From Streptomyces albofaciens JCM 4342 (lineage in GTDB: Bacteria; Actinomycetota; Actinomycetes; Streptomycetales; Streptomycetaceae): DNA of 64,000 nt. The stretch is from assembly GCF_008634025.1 (NCBI RefSeq), contig NZ_PDCM01000001.1:800501-864500 (forward strand), in the 5' to 3' direction. The notes beneath the pieces are model-generated. The model did no database searches. It was not told where the DNA came from and saw nothing but the letters and a program-made list of their open reading frames with translations. Below, piece after piece: positions 51,945-58,653 of the stretch. A program made the translations under genes and the position numbers. Each line of letters begins with the position of its first letter. The first letter of the stretch is position 1.

Positions 51945-53540
51945 TCAGGCCCCGGCCGCCCCGCCCCCGTACCGCTCCCGCAGCGCCGCCTTGAGCACCT
52001 TGTTCAGCGGCCCGCCGCGGGGGAGCTCGGGCAGGATCTCCAGCTGCTCCGGCAGCTTCTGGGGCATCAGGCCGGAGCGGCGCAGGTGAGCGGTCAGCGC
52101 CGGGAGCGTCAGCGGCCCGTCGGACGCGCCGGCCGTCCTGTCGAGCGTCACCACCGCACAGACCCGCTCGCCGCGCTCGCGGTCCGGCAGCCCGATCACG
52201 GCGGCCTCGGCCACCGCCGGGTGGGCGCGGACCAGCTCCTCCACCTCCGGCGCGGAGATGTTCTCGCCCTTCCGGATGATGATGTCCTTCAGCCGCCCGG
52301 TCAGGACGAGGTGCCCGTCCGGGCGCAGCAGGCCCAGGTCGCCGGTACGGAAGCAGCCGTCCGCGTCGAAGGCCGCGGCCGTCAGCGCGGGGTCGGTGTA
52401 GCCGCGGCAGACCATCGGGCCGCGCACCGTGACCTCGCCCGCCTCGCCGGTCGCCGCCGCTGACCCGTCCGCGCGGACGATCCGTACGCGGGCGCCGGTC
52501 ACCGGCTTCCCCACGGTGTGGGCGAGCTGTTCGTCGGTGTCGTACGGCGTACCCATCGCGATCATCGGGCACTCCGTCATCCCGTACCCGTGCACCACCG
52601 CGCACCCCAGCTCGCGTACCGCCGCGTGGTACAGATCGGGCGGCAGCGGCGCCCCGCCCCCGGACAGCAGCCGCAGGGAGGGGATCAGCCGGCCCGTCGG
52701 CGCCGCCCCGCCGGACCCGGCGCGCCGCCGCGCCTCGTCGAGGAACGCCTGGTAGAAGGCTGTGCTCCCGCCGGCCATCGTCACCCCGTGCCGCCGGTAC
52801 GCCTCGGTCGCCGCGGCGGGGTCGAAGGTGTCCAGCACCACCGCGGGGAAGCCGCTGAGCAGCATGGCGATTACATAGTCCGGGCCCGCGATGTGCGCGT
52901 ACGGGAACGCCATCGAGCCGATGTCCGCGTCCGTCATGCCCAGCGCGGTGGCCAGTCCGATGCCGCCCGCGATCAGGGAGGCGTCGGTGTGCAGGACGCC
53001 TTTGGGCTCGGCCGTCGTGCCCGAGGTGTAGTAGATCCACGTCGGGGTGGCACGGTCCGGCCGTACGCACTCCGGGAGTACGCCGTCGGGCGCCGCCTCC
53101 GGCAGCCCGTCCGCGACGGAGAGCACGCGCACGCCGCCGTCGGCCGCCTTGCGTACCGTGCCCGCGTAGTCGTGGCCGCGCCACTCGCCCGGCACGATCG
53201 CGTACTCCGCCGCCGACTGCCGCAGCGCGAAGCCGACTTCGCGCTCCCGGTGCAGATGCAGCACCGGTATCTGTACGGCGCCGAGCCGGGCCAGCGCGAG
53301 CGACACCGCGACCGTCAGGGGCCAGGTGGGCAGCTGCCACAGCACGCGCGTCCCGGCGCCGATCCCCAGCCCCCGGAAGCCGGCCGCCAGCCGCAGGGCC
53401 CGGTCGCGCACCCGGCCGAAGGTGAGGGCCCGGCCGGATCCCCGGGTGCTCTCGTCGAAGAACATCGGCGCCCGCGGGGACACCTCGGCCCGGTACTCCA
53501 TCAGTTCCCAGAGCGAGCGCACACGATCGGGTTCGAACAC
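51945..53540 (-). CDS. AMP-forming acyl-CoA synthetase (cyclohexanecarboxylate-CoA ligase-like)
   Basis: The 531-residue enzyme has the adenylation motifs WIYYTSGTTAEPKGVLHT (Arg/Lys region slightly altered), VVHGYGMTECPM, CFRTGDLGLLRPDGH, GRLKDIIIRKGENISAPEVEEL and a C-terminal PLNKVLK with the catalytic Lys. KGENISAPEVE is typical of the cyclohexanecarboxylate/short aromatic acid ligase group. GTG at 53540 is preferred because GGAGG lies six bases upstream; the longer frame would run into operator 53584-53598. Confidence 0.85.
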   Translation of the reverse strand: MFEPDRVRSLWELMEYRAEVSPRAPMFFDESTRGSGRALTFGRVRDRALRLAAGFRGLGIGAGTRVLWQLPTWPLTVAVSLALARLGAVQIPVLHLHREREVGFALRQSAAEYAIVPGEWRGHDYAGTVRKAADGGVRVLSVADGLPEAAPDGVLPECVRPDRATPTWIYYTSGTTAEPKGVLHTDASLIAGGIGLATALGMTDADIGSMAFPYAHIAGPDYVIAMLLSGFPAVVLDTFDPAAATEAYRRHGVTMAGGSTAFYQAFLDEARRRAGSGGAAPTGRLIPSLRLLSGGGAPLPPDLYHAAVRELGCAVVHGYGMTECPMIAMGTPYDTDEQLAHTVGKPVTGARVRIVRADGSAAATGEAGEVTVRGPMVCRGYTDPALTAAAFDADGCFRTGDLGLLRPDGHLVLTGRLKDIIIRKGENISAPEVEELVRAHPAVAEAAVIGLPDRERGERVCAVVTLDRTAGASDGPLTLPALTAHLRRSGLMPQKLPEQLEILPELPRGGPLNKVLKAALRERYGGGAAGA

Positions 53541-53583
53541 GTCGCGCCTCCTAGGGTGCGGGGGCGCGACGTTAGCAGAGAAC

Positions 53584-53598
53584 ATGACGACCCGTCAG
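53584..53598. promoter_or_regulatory. Regulon operator site 11 (ATGACGACCCGTCAG)
   Basis: This matches at 12 of 14 positions. It lies between the CoA ligase (leftward, 44 bp) and the PPOX-family gene (rightward, 83 bp). Confidence 0.76.
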
Positions 53599-53681
53599 GA
53601 GGCGGGCGGCGTGGAACAACCGGGCCTCGGGACGCGTTGGGTACGGTCGTCCACAACCCGCCGCACACACGAGGAGACGCC

Positions 53682-54113
53682 ATGCCGTTGACCAAGGAAG
53701 AACGCGAGGCATTCCTGGCCGAGCCGCACATCGGAGCCCTGTCGGTGGACTCGGGCGAGCCGGGCCGCGCCCCGCTGACCGTACCCATCTGGTACGCGTA
53801 CGAGCCGGGCGGGGAGCTGTGGATCACCACCGAGCGGGACTCGCGCAAGGCGCGGCTGATCGCGGCGGCGGGGCGGTTCTCGCTGATGGTGGACCGGCTC
53901 GCCCCGACGGTCCGCTATGTGTCGGTGGAGGGCGAGGTGGTCTCGACCGAGCCGACGACGGACGAGGAGGCGCGCGCGATGGTCGAGCGCTATCTCCCGC
54001 CCGAGGCGGCGGCCGCGTATCTCAAGGACGTGCAGCCGACGTTCGGCCCCGGGGTGACCATCCGGATGCGGCCGCGGCACTGGCTGTCGTCGGACATGGG
54101 GCAGGTCGGGTAG
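53682..54113 (+). CDS. PPOX-class F420/flavin-dependent oxidoreductase family protein
   Basis: The 143-residue split-barrel protein starts LTKEEREAFLAEPHIGALSVDSGEPGRAPLTVPIWYAYEPGGELWITTERDSRKARLI, the standard pyridoxamine-phosphate-oxidase-like fold binding FMN or F420. Its C-terminus VTIRMRPRHWLSSDMG is also family-like. The ATG follows GAGGAG. The operator upstream may place it in the regulon, as a possible reductase of an enone or enoyl intermediate. A bidirectional hairpin follows the stop. Confidence 0.82.
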   Translation: MPLTKEEREAFLAEPHIGALSVDSGEPGRAPLTVPIWYAYEPGGELWITTERDSRKARLIAAAGRFSLMVDRLAPTVRYVSVEGEVVSTEPTTDEEARAMVERYLPPEAAAAYLKDVQPTFGPGVTIRMRPRHWLSSDMGQVG

Positions 54114-54132
54114 CCGGCCGCGCGGTGCCGAA

Positions 54133-54161
54133 GGGGGCCGGCCTCGCCTGGTCCGGCCCCC
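54133..54161. terminator. Bidirectional terminator between PPOX and D-N-N-R-P genes
   Basis: gggggccgg (54133-54141) pairs with ccggccccc (54153-54161) around an 11-base loop. It is shared by two convergent genes. Confidence 0.8.
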
Positions 54162-54174
54162 TGCGCCGGAGTGA

Positions 54175-54441
54175 TTACGGGCGGTTGTTGTCCAGGAGCA
54201 CGGCACGGTCGCCGGTGTCCGGACGGTTGTTGTCCGGAAGCACCGTGTTCTGGCCGTGAGTCGGGCGGTTGTTGTCAGGGGCGATGGAGCGGCCGGGCGC
54301 TATCGGGCGGTTGTTGTCCCCGGCGATGACGCCGGACGGGCCGCCGGGGGTGTGCTGGCCGGCCATGGCGGTGCCCGCGGTGGCGCCGGCGACGACGGCC
54401 GTGAGGGCGAGCGTGACGACGGTGCGCTTGATACGGCTCAT
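54175..54441 (-). CDS. Secreted peptide with four D-N-N-R-P repeats
   Basis: The 88-residue protein has a Sec signal peptide (MSRIKRTVVTLALTAVVAGA...AMA, cleavage after about residue 27). The mature part carries DNNRP four times with an exact 14-residue period (DNNRPIAPGRSIAP, DNNRPTHGQNTVLP, DNNRPDTGDRAVLL), the last copy forming the C terminus. There is no Cys and no lipobox. GAGGAG lies six bases before the ATG at 54441. The D-x-N-R-P core recurs nine times in the AfsS-like protein encoded next to it, so the two share an origin or partner. No maturation enzyme gene is adjacent. The function is unknown. Confidence 0.8.
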   Translation of the reverse strand: MSRIKRTVVTLALTAVVAGATAGTAMAGQHTPGGPSGVIAGDNNRPIAPGRSIAPDNNRPTHGQNTVLPDNNRPDTGDRAVLLDNNRP

Positions 54442-54564
54442 TCCAACTCCTCGGTGGGGGAATCGCTTGTGGGTGACGCTAGTGGCAGGTGAGGCGCGTG
54501 TTCGATCCCCCTGGCTGGAAAAAGCCATAAAAATTAGGGGATTGCGTATATCTGTGGGTATGCC

Positions 54565-54618
54565 GCGGGGACCGGCTTCGATGGCTCCCCCCTAGATGCC
54601 ATCGAAACCGGCCCCCGC
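54565..54618. terminator. Long inverted repeat, 21-bp arms
   Basis: The arm 54565-54585 (gcggggaccggcttcgatgg...) pairs with 54598-54618 with two mismatches around a 12-base loop. It probably ends transcription of the AfsS-like gene or protects its mRNA. Confidence 0.75.
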
Positions 54619-54652
54619 GATCCCCCGGATCCCCCCGGATCCCCCGGTCCCC

Positions 54653-54702
54653 GGGCCCGGCAATCCCCCCTGGATCCCCCGATCCCCCGGATTGCCGGCC
54701 CC
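54653..54702. terminator. Inverted repeat, 14-bp arms
   Basis: gggcccggcaatcc (54653-54666) pairs with ggattgccggcccc (54689-54702) with one mismatch. The loop is made of ccccc-rich repeats. Confidence 0.65.
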
Positions 54703-54725
54703 GCAGTGGGTCTTGTGTTGTCCCA

Positions 54726-54762
54726 TAGGGCGGGCCGGTGCTTCCCCCCGTGGCCCGCCCTA
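54726..54762. terminator. Perfect 11-bp hairpin just after the AfsS-like gene
   Basis: tagggcgggcc (54726-54736) pairs perfectly with ggcccgcccta (54752-54762). It lies 12 bases beyond the stop codon of the leftward AfsS-like gene and is the likely primary terminator. Confidence 0.8.
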
Positions 54763-54773
54763 CGGGCCGCTCA

Positions 54774-55145
54774 TTACGTCGGGTCGGCGATGGGGCGGTT
54801 GCTGTCCCCCATCACGACCACGTTGCCGTCCTTGCCCGGCGCGGGCCGGGTGCCGTCCTCGGTGATCAGCTGGCCGTCGGTGATCGGACGGTTGCTGTCC
54901 TGAGGCGCGATGGGACGGTTGCTGTCCATGGGCTGGATCGGCCGGTTGCTGTCCATCGGCAGGATCGGCCGGTTGCTGTCCATGGGCTGGATGGGACGGT
55001 TGCTGTCCATCGGCTGGATCGGGCGATTGCTGTCCATCGGCTGAATCGGACGGTTGCTGTCCATCGGCTGAATGGGACGGTTGCTGTCCAGCGGCTTGAC
55101 GATGTCCTTGTCGTCGTCCTTTCGAGCCTGATTCTGAGTGCTCAC
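54774..55145 (-). CDS. afsS: AfsS-like protein with nine D-S-N-R-P repeats
   Basis: The 123-residue protein starts MSTQNQARKDDDKDIVKPL. Seven tandem nonapeptides DSNRPIQPM (two with ILPM or IAPQ endings) follow, then an eighth DSNRP, a spacer (EDGTRPAPGKDGNVVV) and a ninth near the end. There is no signal peptide, Cys or globular domain. It lies directly downstream of afsR. In S. coelicolor that position holds afsS, a 63-residue activator of antibiotic production with D-N-H-M-P repeats, so D-x-x-x-P repeats are shared but the motif and copy number differ. GTG at 55145 is chosen: GGAG lies nine bases upstream, whereas the TTG at 55154 touches it. Confidence 0.78.
   Translation of the reverse strand: MSTQNQARKDDDKDIVKPLDSNRPIQPMDSNRPIQPMDSNRPIQPMDSNRPIQPMDSNRPILPMDSNRPIQPMDSNRPIAPQDSNRPITDGQLITEDGTRPAPGKDGNVVVMGDSNRPIADPT
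54893..55095 (-). repeat. 27-bp tandem repeats encoding DSNRPIQPM
   Basis: Seven to eight units of 27 bp encode the nonapeptide. Third positions vary between copies (cggatt, gggatc, cgggcg) while the protein repeat is nearly invariant, which indicates selection on the peptide and argues against recent slippage. Confidence 0.85.
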
Positions 55146-55176
55146 GGTGATCAACTCCGTTGTGTGGGCGCAATCC

Positions 55177-55224
55177 GGTCCGCCCGGCCGGCAACTCCCC
55201 CGTGGGTCGCCGGACGGGCGGACC
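55177..55224 (-). promoter_or_regulatory. Leader hairpin upstream of the AfsS-like gene
   Basis: ggtccgcccggccggc (55177-55192) pairs with gccggacgggcggacc (55209-55224) with one mismatch, forming a 16-bp stem and a 16-base loop. It lies between the predicted transcription start and the ribosome site, where it could act as the afsR terminator, an attenuator or a stabiliser. Confidence 0.65.
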
Positions 55225-55291
55225 AGGGCCGGACACCTTACGGTGGGGCCTGGTCACCGAGCCGCTTGCCCCCCGAGGCGGCGGATCGGTA

Positions 55292-55331
55292 ATTAGAAGA
55301 GTGGCCCCTCGCGATGAACGATCGATAAACG
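55292..55331 (-). promoter_or_regulatory. Predicted AfsR-type promoter of the AfsS-like gene
   Basis: On the minus strand an 11-bp direct repeat, CGTTTATCGAT (55331-55321) and CGTTCATCGCG (55320-55310), overlaps the -35 region. TCTAAT (55297-55292), 5 of 6 to the -10 consensus, follows with 17 bp spacing from CGTTCA. This is the geometry known for AfsR activating afsS. The site starts 27 bp after the afsR stop codon. Confidence 0.6.
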
Positions 55332-55357
55332 CCTGAAGCCCGAGGTCCGGGGCGGTT

Positions 55358-58300
55358 TTATGCCACCGCGACAGGGGCGATGAGATTGTGTACCTCACCG
55401 TCCACGGGCAGGCCCATCTGTTCGTGGATGGACATGACCTCCTGCCAGCAGACCTTTGCCCGGCCGGTGTGCCCGATCTGGTTGAGGGCGTGGCCCAGCG
55501 TCGTCAGCGCGTGGGCGCGCCAGCGGCCTCCGCCGATCCCCCGCAGCGCGGAGAGCGCCTGTTCGGCGTAGTTGGCCGCGCTGGCGGGACGGCGGGCCGC
55601 GAGGTCCGCCTCGGCGAGCCGGAGGTAGGTCATGCCTTCCCAGAACCGCTGCCGGCTGTCCCGGAAGATGGCCAGCGCCTCGGTCAGCTGGGCGGTGGCC
55701 TCCTCCAGTCTGCCGGCGCGCGTCAGGGCCATGCCCAGCGCGTACATGCCGTTGCCGAGCCGGCGGGAGGCACCGGCCTCCCGGTAGCAGGCGGTGCCCT
55801 GCTCGGCGAGCCGGATGGCGCTCTCGACGCGTCCGGTGTCCAGGTGCAGGCGCGAGAGGTTGTTCAGCGCGCTGGCCTCGGACTGCTTGTTGTTGTTCTC
55901 GCGGAAGGCGATGAGGGCCTGGTTCAGGTAGCCCTCCGCCTCCTCGTAGCGGTGCAGGATGCTGGCGATGATGCCGCGGTCGTTGAGGCCCTGCGAGGCG
56001 GCGAAGGAGTCCCCGGCGGCGAGCCCCAGCAAGGTGGCCAGCTTCGCGTGCTCGTCGGCCTCGTCGAGCCGGCCGGACTGGATGTAGATGGGGGCCAGCG
56101 GCCAGTGCGCCCGGCCCTCCGCGTGCTGGTCGCCCGCCCGGCGCGCGGCGGCCAGCAGGGTGAGGCTGGCCTGCTCGTACTGCCGGTTGTTGGCGCCGGA
56201 CTCGGCCATGTCCCGGGTCATCAGCAACAGGTCGACGGCGCGCCGCAGCCCCTTCTCGCCGGTGTGCTGCAATGCGCAGGCGATCAGGCACCGGGTCTCG
56301 CTGAACAGCCAGCTCAGCGCCTCGGAGCGGTTGTCGAAGACCAGGCCGGGGTAGTGCGGCGTCTCGGTGTGGTCGGCCAGCCGGTCGCCGGGGCGCTCCA
56401 GCGCGTACATGTGGGCGGCGGTGGCCAGGTAGAAGTCCAGCAGCCGGGACAGCGCCGCCTCGCGCTCCTCCGGAGGCTGCTCGTCGCGCTCCGCGCAGGA
56501 GCGCGCGTACAGGCGCACCAGGTCGTGGAAGCGGTAGCGGCCGGGGGCCGCGGACTCCAGGAGGGAGGTGTCCACGAGCGATTCGAGGAGTTCCTCGGCG
56601 GAGTCGGTGTCCATGTCGAGCAGGGCGGCCGCGGCGGCGAGCGAGATGTCCGGGCCGTCGGCCAGCCCGAGCAGCCGGAAGGCCCGCGCCTGGCGCGGCT
56701 CCAGCTGCTTGTAGCCCAGCTCGAAGCTGGAGTTCACGGCGAGGTCGCCGGCGCGCAGCTCGTCCAGCCTGCGGCGCTCGTCGGCGAGCTTGCGGGCCAG
56801 TACGGAGACGGTCCACGTACGGCGGGCGGCGAGCCGGGAGGCGGCGATACGGATGGCCAGCGGCAGGAAGCCGCAGGCGCCGACCACGTCCATGGACGCC
56901 TCGCGCTCGGCGTTCACCCGCTCCTCGCCCACGATGAGGGTGAAGAGGGTGAACGCTTCCTCGGGGCTCATCACGTCCAGGTCGACCAGGTGCGCGCCGG
57001 CCAGGTCTATCATCCGGACCCGGCTGGTGATCAGTGCCGCGCAGCCGTCCGTACCGGGCAGCAGCGGGCGGACCTGGGCGGCGTCGCGGGCGTTGTCGAG
57101 GAGGGCGAGCACCCGGCGCCCGGCGAGGGCGGAGCGGTAGAGGGCGGCCCGCTCCTCGACGCCGTTCGGGATGGCGGCGTCCGGGGTCCCGAGTGCGCGC
57201 AGGAACGCGCCCAGCACCGCTTCGGGGTCGGACGGGGAGTGCCCGGCGCCCTGGAGGTCCACGTACAGCTGGCCGTCCGGGAAGTGCGCGTGGGCGGCGT
57301 GCGCGACGTGGACGGCGAGGGTGGTCTTGCCGACGCCGCCGATACCGGTGAGCGCCGAGACGGCCATCACCCTGCCCTCGGCGGTGGCCAGCTGCTCGCT
57401 CAGCTCGGTGACGAAGGCGGCGCGCCCGGTGAAGTCGGCGACCGTGGCCGGAAGTTGCTGTGGCCGCACGAAGACCGGCTCGGCCGGGTCGCGCGCCTCG
57501 GGCGGCATGGTGGGCGCGTCCAGCTCGGTGTCCGCGCGCAGGATGCGCTGCTGGAGGTCGGACAGCGACGCGCAGGGGTCCACTCCCAGCTCGTCGGCGA
57601 GCAGACGCCGCGTGTCGGCGTATACGGCGAGTGCCTCGGCCTGGCGGCCGCTGCGGTACAGCGCCAGCATGAGGAGTTCTCGCAGCCGCTCGCGCAGCGG
57701 GTGCGAGGCGGTCAGCGCGGTCAGCTCCGAGACGGCCTCGGCGTGGCAGCCCAGCTCCAGATCGAGCTCCAGGCGCGTCTCCATGAGGGACAGGCGCCAC
57801 TCCACCAGGCGGGTGCGCTGGTTCTCCACGTACGGCCCGGGGAGGTTGGCCAGCGGCTCGCCGTCCCACAGCGCCAGCGCGGAGTCCAGGAGGTCGCGGG
57901 CCCGGCAGCGGTCGCCGGCCGCCCTGGCCTTCTCGGCGTCGGCCGCATACTGCTCGGCGTGATCCATGTCCAGGTCCAGCGGCTGGTGGTCCACCGGGCG
58001 GATGGCATAGCCGCCGGACTCGCTGACCAGGGTGTCCGCGTCGGCGCCCAGCGCCTTGCGGATGCGTGAGGCGTACGTGCGGAGCGCCGCGAGGGCGGCG
58101 TGCGGCGGTTCGTCGCCCCACAGGGCGTCGACGAGTTCGGATGCGGTGGCGGTGCGCCCGCCCCGCAGCAGAAGGGCGGCCAGCAGCGCGCGCTGCTGCG
58201 GGGAGCCGGCCGCCAGTGGGGTCGCGCCGCGCCAGGCCCGTACGGGACCGAGCACGGTGAAGCGGAGCCGCTCCTGGCCCTGCCCCGGACCGTCGTCCAT
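55358..58300 (-). CDS. afsR: AfsR-type SARP transcriptional activator with NB-ARC and TPR domains
   Basis: The 980-residue protein has an OmpR-like DNA-binding domain (LRFTVLGPVRAWRGATPLAAGSPQQRALLAALLLRGGRTATASELVDALWG, about 10-100), a bacterial transcriptional activator domain (about 105-250), an NB-ARC ATPase with P-loop GIGGVGKTTLA near 317-327, and C-terminal TPR repeats (about 690-960). Length and sequence style match AfsR of S. coelicolor (about 990 residues), a target of AfsK and activator of afsS. ATG at 58300 follows GGGGGA. The AfsS-like gene follows 212 bp downstream. An afsK relative lies at 41488. Confidence 0.85.
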   Translation of the reverse strand: MDDGPGQGQERLRFTVLGPVRAWRGATPLAAGSPQQRALLAALLLRGGRTATASELVDALWGDEPPHAALAALRTYASRIRKALGADADTLVSESGGYAIRPVDHQPLDLDMDHAEQYAADAEKARAAGDRCRARDLLDSALALWDGEPLANLPGPYVENQRTRLVEWRLSLMETRLELDLELGCHAEAVSELTALTASHPLRERLRELLMLALYRSGRQAEALAVYADTRRLLADELGVDPCASLSDLQQRILRADTELDAPTMPPEARDPAEPVFVRPQQLPATVADFTGRAAFVTELSEQLATAEGRVMAVSALTGIGGVGKTTLAVHVAHAAHAHFPDGQLYVDLQGAGHSPSDPEAVLGAFLRALGTPDAAIPNGVEERAALYRSALAGRRVLALLDNARDAAQVRPLLPGTDGCAALITSRVRMIDLAGAHLVDLDVMSPEEAFTLFTLIVGEERVNAEREASMDVVGACGFLPLAIRIAASRLAARRTWTVSVLARKLADERRRLDELRAGDLAVNSSFELGYKQLEPRQARAFRLLGLADGPDISLAAAAALLDMDTDSAEELLESLVDTSLLESAAPGRYRFHDLVRLYARSCAERDEQPPEEREAALSRLLDFYLATAAHMYALERPGDRLADHTETPHYPGLVFDNRSEALSWLFSETRCLIACALQHTGEKGLRRAVDLLLMTRDMAESGANNRQYEQASLTLLAAARRAGDQHAEGRAHWPLAPIYIQSGRLDEADEHAKLATLLGLAAGDSFAASQGLNDRGIIASILHRYEEAEGYLNQALIAFRENNNKQSEASALNNLSRLHLDTGRVESAIRLAEQGTACYREAGASRRLGNGMYALGMALTRAGRLEEATAQLTEALAIFRDSRQRFWEGMTYLRLAEADLAARRPASAANYAEQALSALRGIGGGRWRAHALTTLGHALNQIGHTGRAKVCWQEVMSIHEQMGLPVDGEVHNLIAPVAVA

Positions 58301-58618
58301 GGTGTCCCCCTGCCCTGTGCACTTCGTTCGCATCGGCCAGTCTGCCTTGTCGTAGCCCCTTACGTCAGTAGGGGTCCGGTCTCGGCACCGTGTCTCCACG
58401 CCCGCTGTTCGGGCTGGTGTTCGGCTGTGCGGCGGGTGGGGCGGCGGGCCGTGGGCGGGCGCGGAATCCCGTGCGGATGCGCGTGCAGCTGCCCGTGCGC
58501 GCTCCATGCGGGGGTGCGCGGAGGAGCGTCGCTGCTCAGCCGCCTGTACGGCCGCCCGGCGTACGCGCCGGGCATCGGCCCGTGTCGTGTGCATCCATTC
58601 CCTGCCGTCACAGCATTG

Positions 58619-58633
58619 CTGACGGTCCGTCAG
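58619..58633. promoter_or_regulatory. Regulon operator site 12, perfect (CTGACGGTCCGTCAG)
   Basis: All 14 fixed positions match. The left half doubles as the -35 element of the amidohydrolase promoter. Confidence 0.88.
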
Positions 58634-58647
58634 TTCAGCGCTACGGT
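58619..58647 (+). promoter_or_regulatory. Promoter of the second amidohydrolase, probably leaderless
   Basis: CTGACG (58619-58624) and TACGGT (58642-58647) are exactly 17 bp apart, and the ATG follows six bases after the -10 element. The mRNA would therefore begin at or next to the start codon. The operator covers the -35 and part of the spacer, a classic repression layout. Confidence 0.62.
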
Positions 58648-58653
58648 AAAAAC

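Larger units (their letters stand above)
54442..54773. other. Intergenic region with three tandem hairpins downstream of the AfsS-like gene
   Basis: This region lies between the two repeat-peptide genes, both transcribed leftward. It contains three strong inverted repeats (54565-54618, 54653-54702, 54726-54762), between which lie runs of cccccggatc-type repeats. It should also hold the promoter of the D-N-N-R-P gene; AT-rich sequence at 54520-54555 is a candidate. Confidence 0.6.
58301..58653. other. Divergent intergenic region between afsR and the second amidohydrolase
   Basis: About 350 bases. The right end contains operator 58619-58633 overlapping a promoter for the amidohydrolase. The rest is GC-rich with no gene or recognised afsR promoter. 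Confidence 0.5.

Noticed and set aside
54893-55095. 27-bp repeats read at first as a possible CRISPR array.
   Set aside because: The units are contiguous without spacers, lie in frame inside a gene with a ribosome site, and encode an invariant nonapeptide.
54175-55145. A RiPP gene cluster with multi-core precursors.
   Set aside because: No maturase, protease or dedicated transporter gene is adjacent. The neighbouring gene is afsR, so the AfsS comparison is better supported. A peptide product of the secreted protein remains possible.
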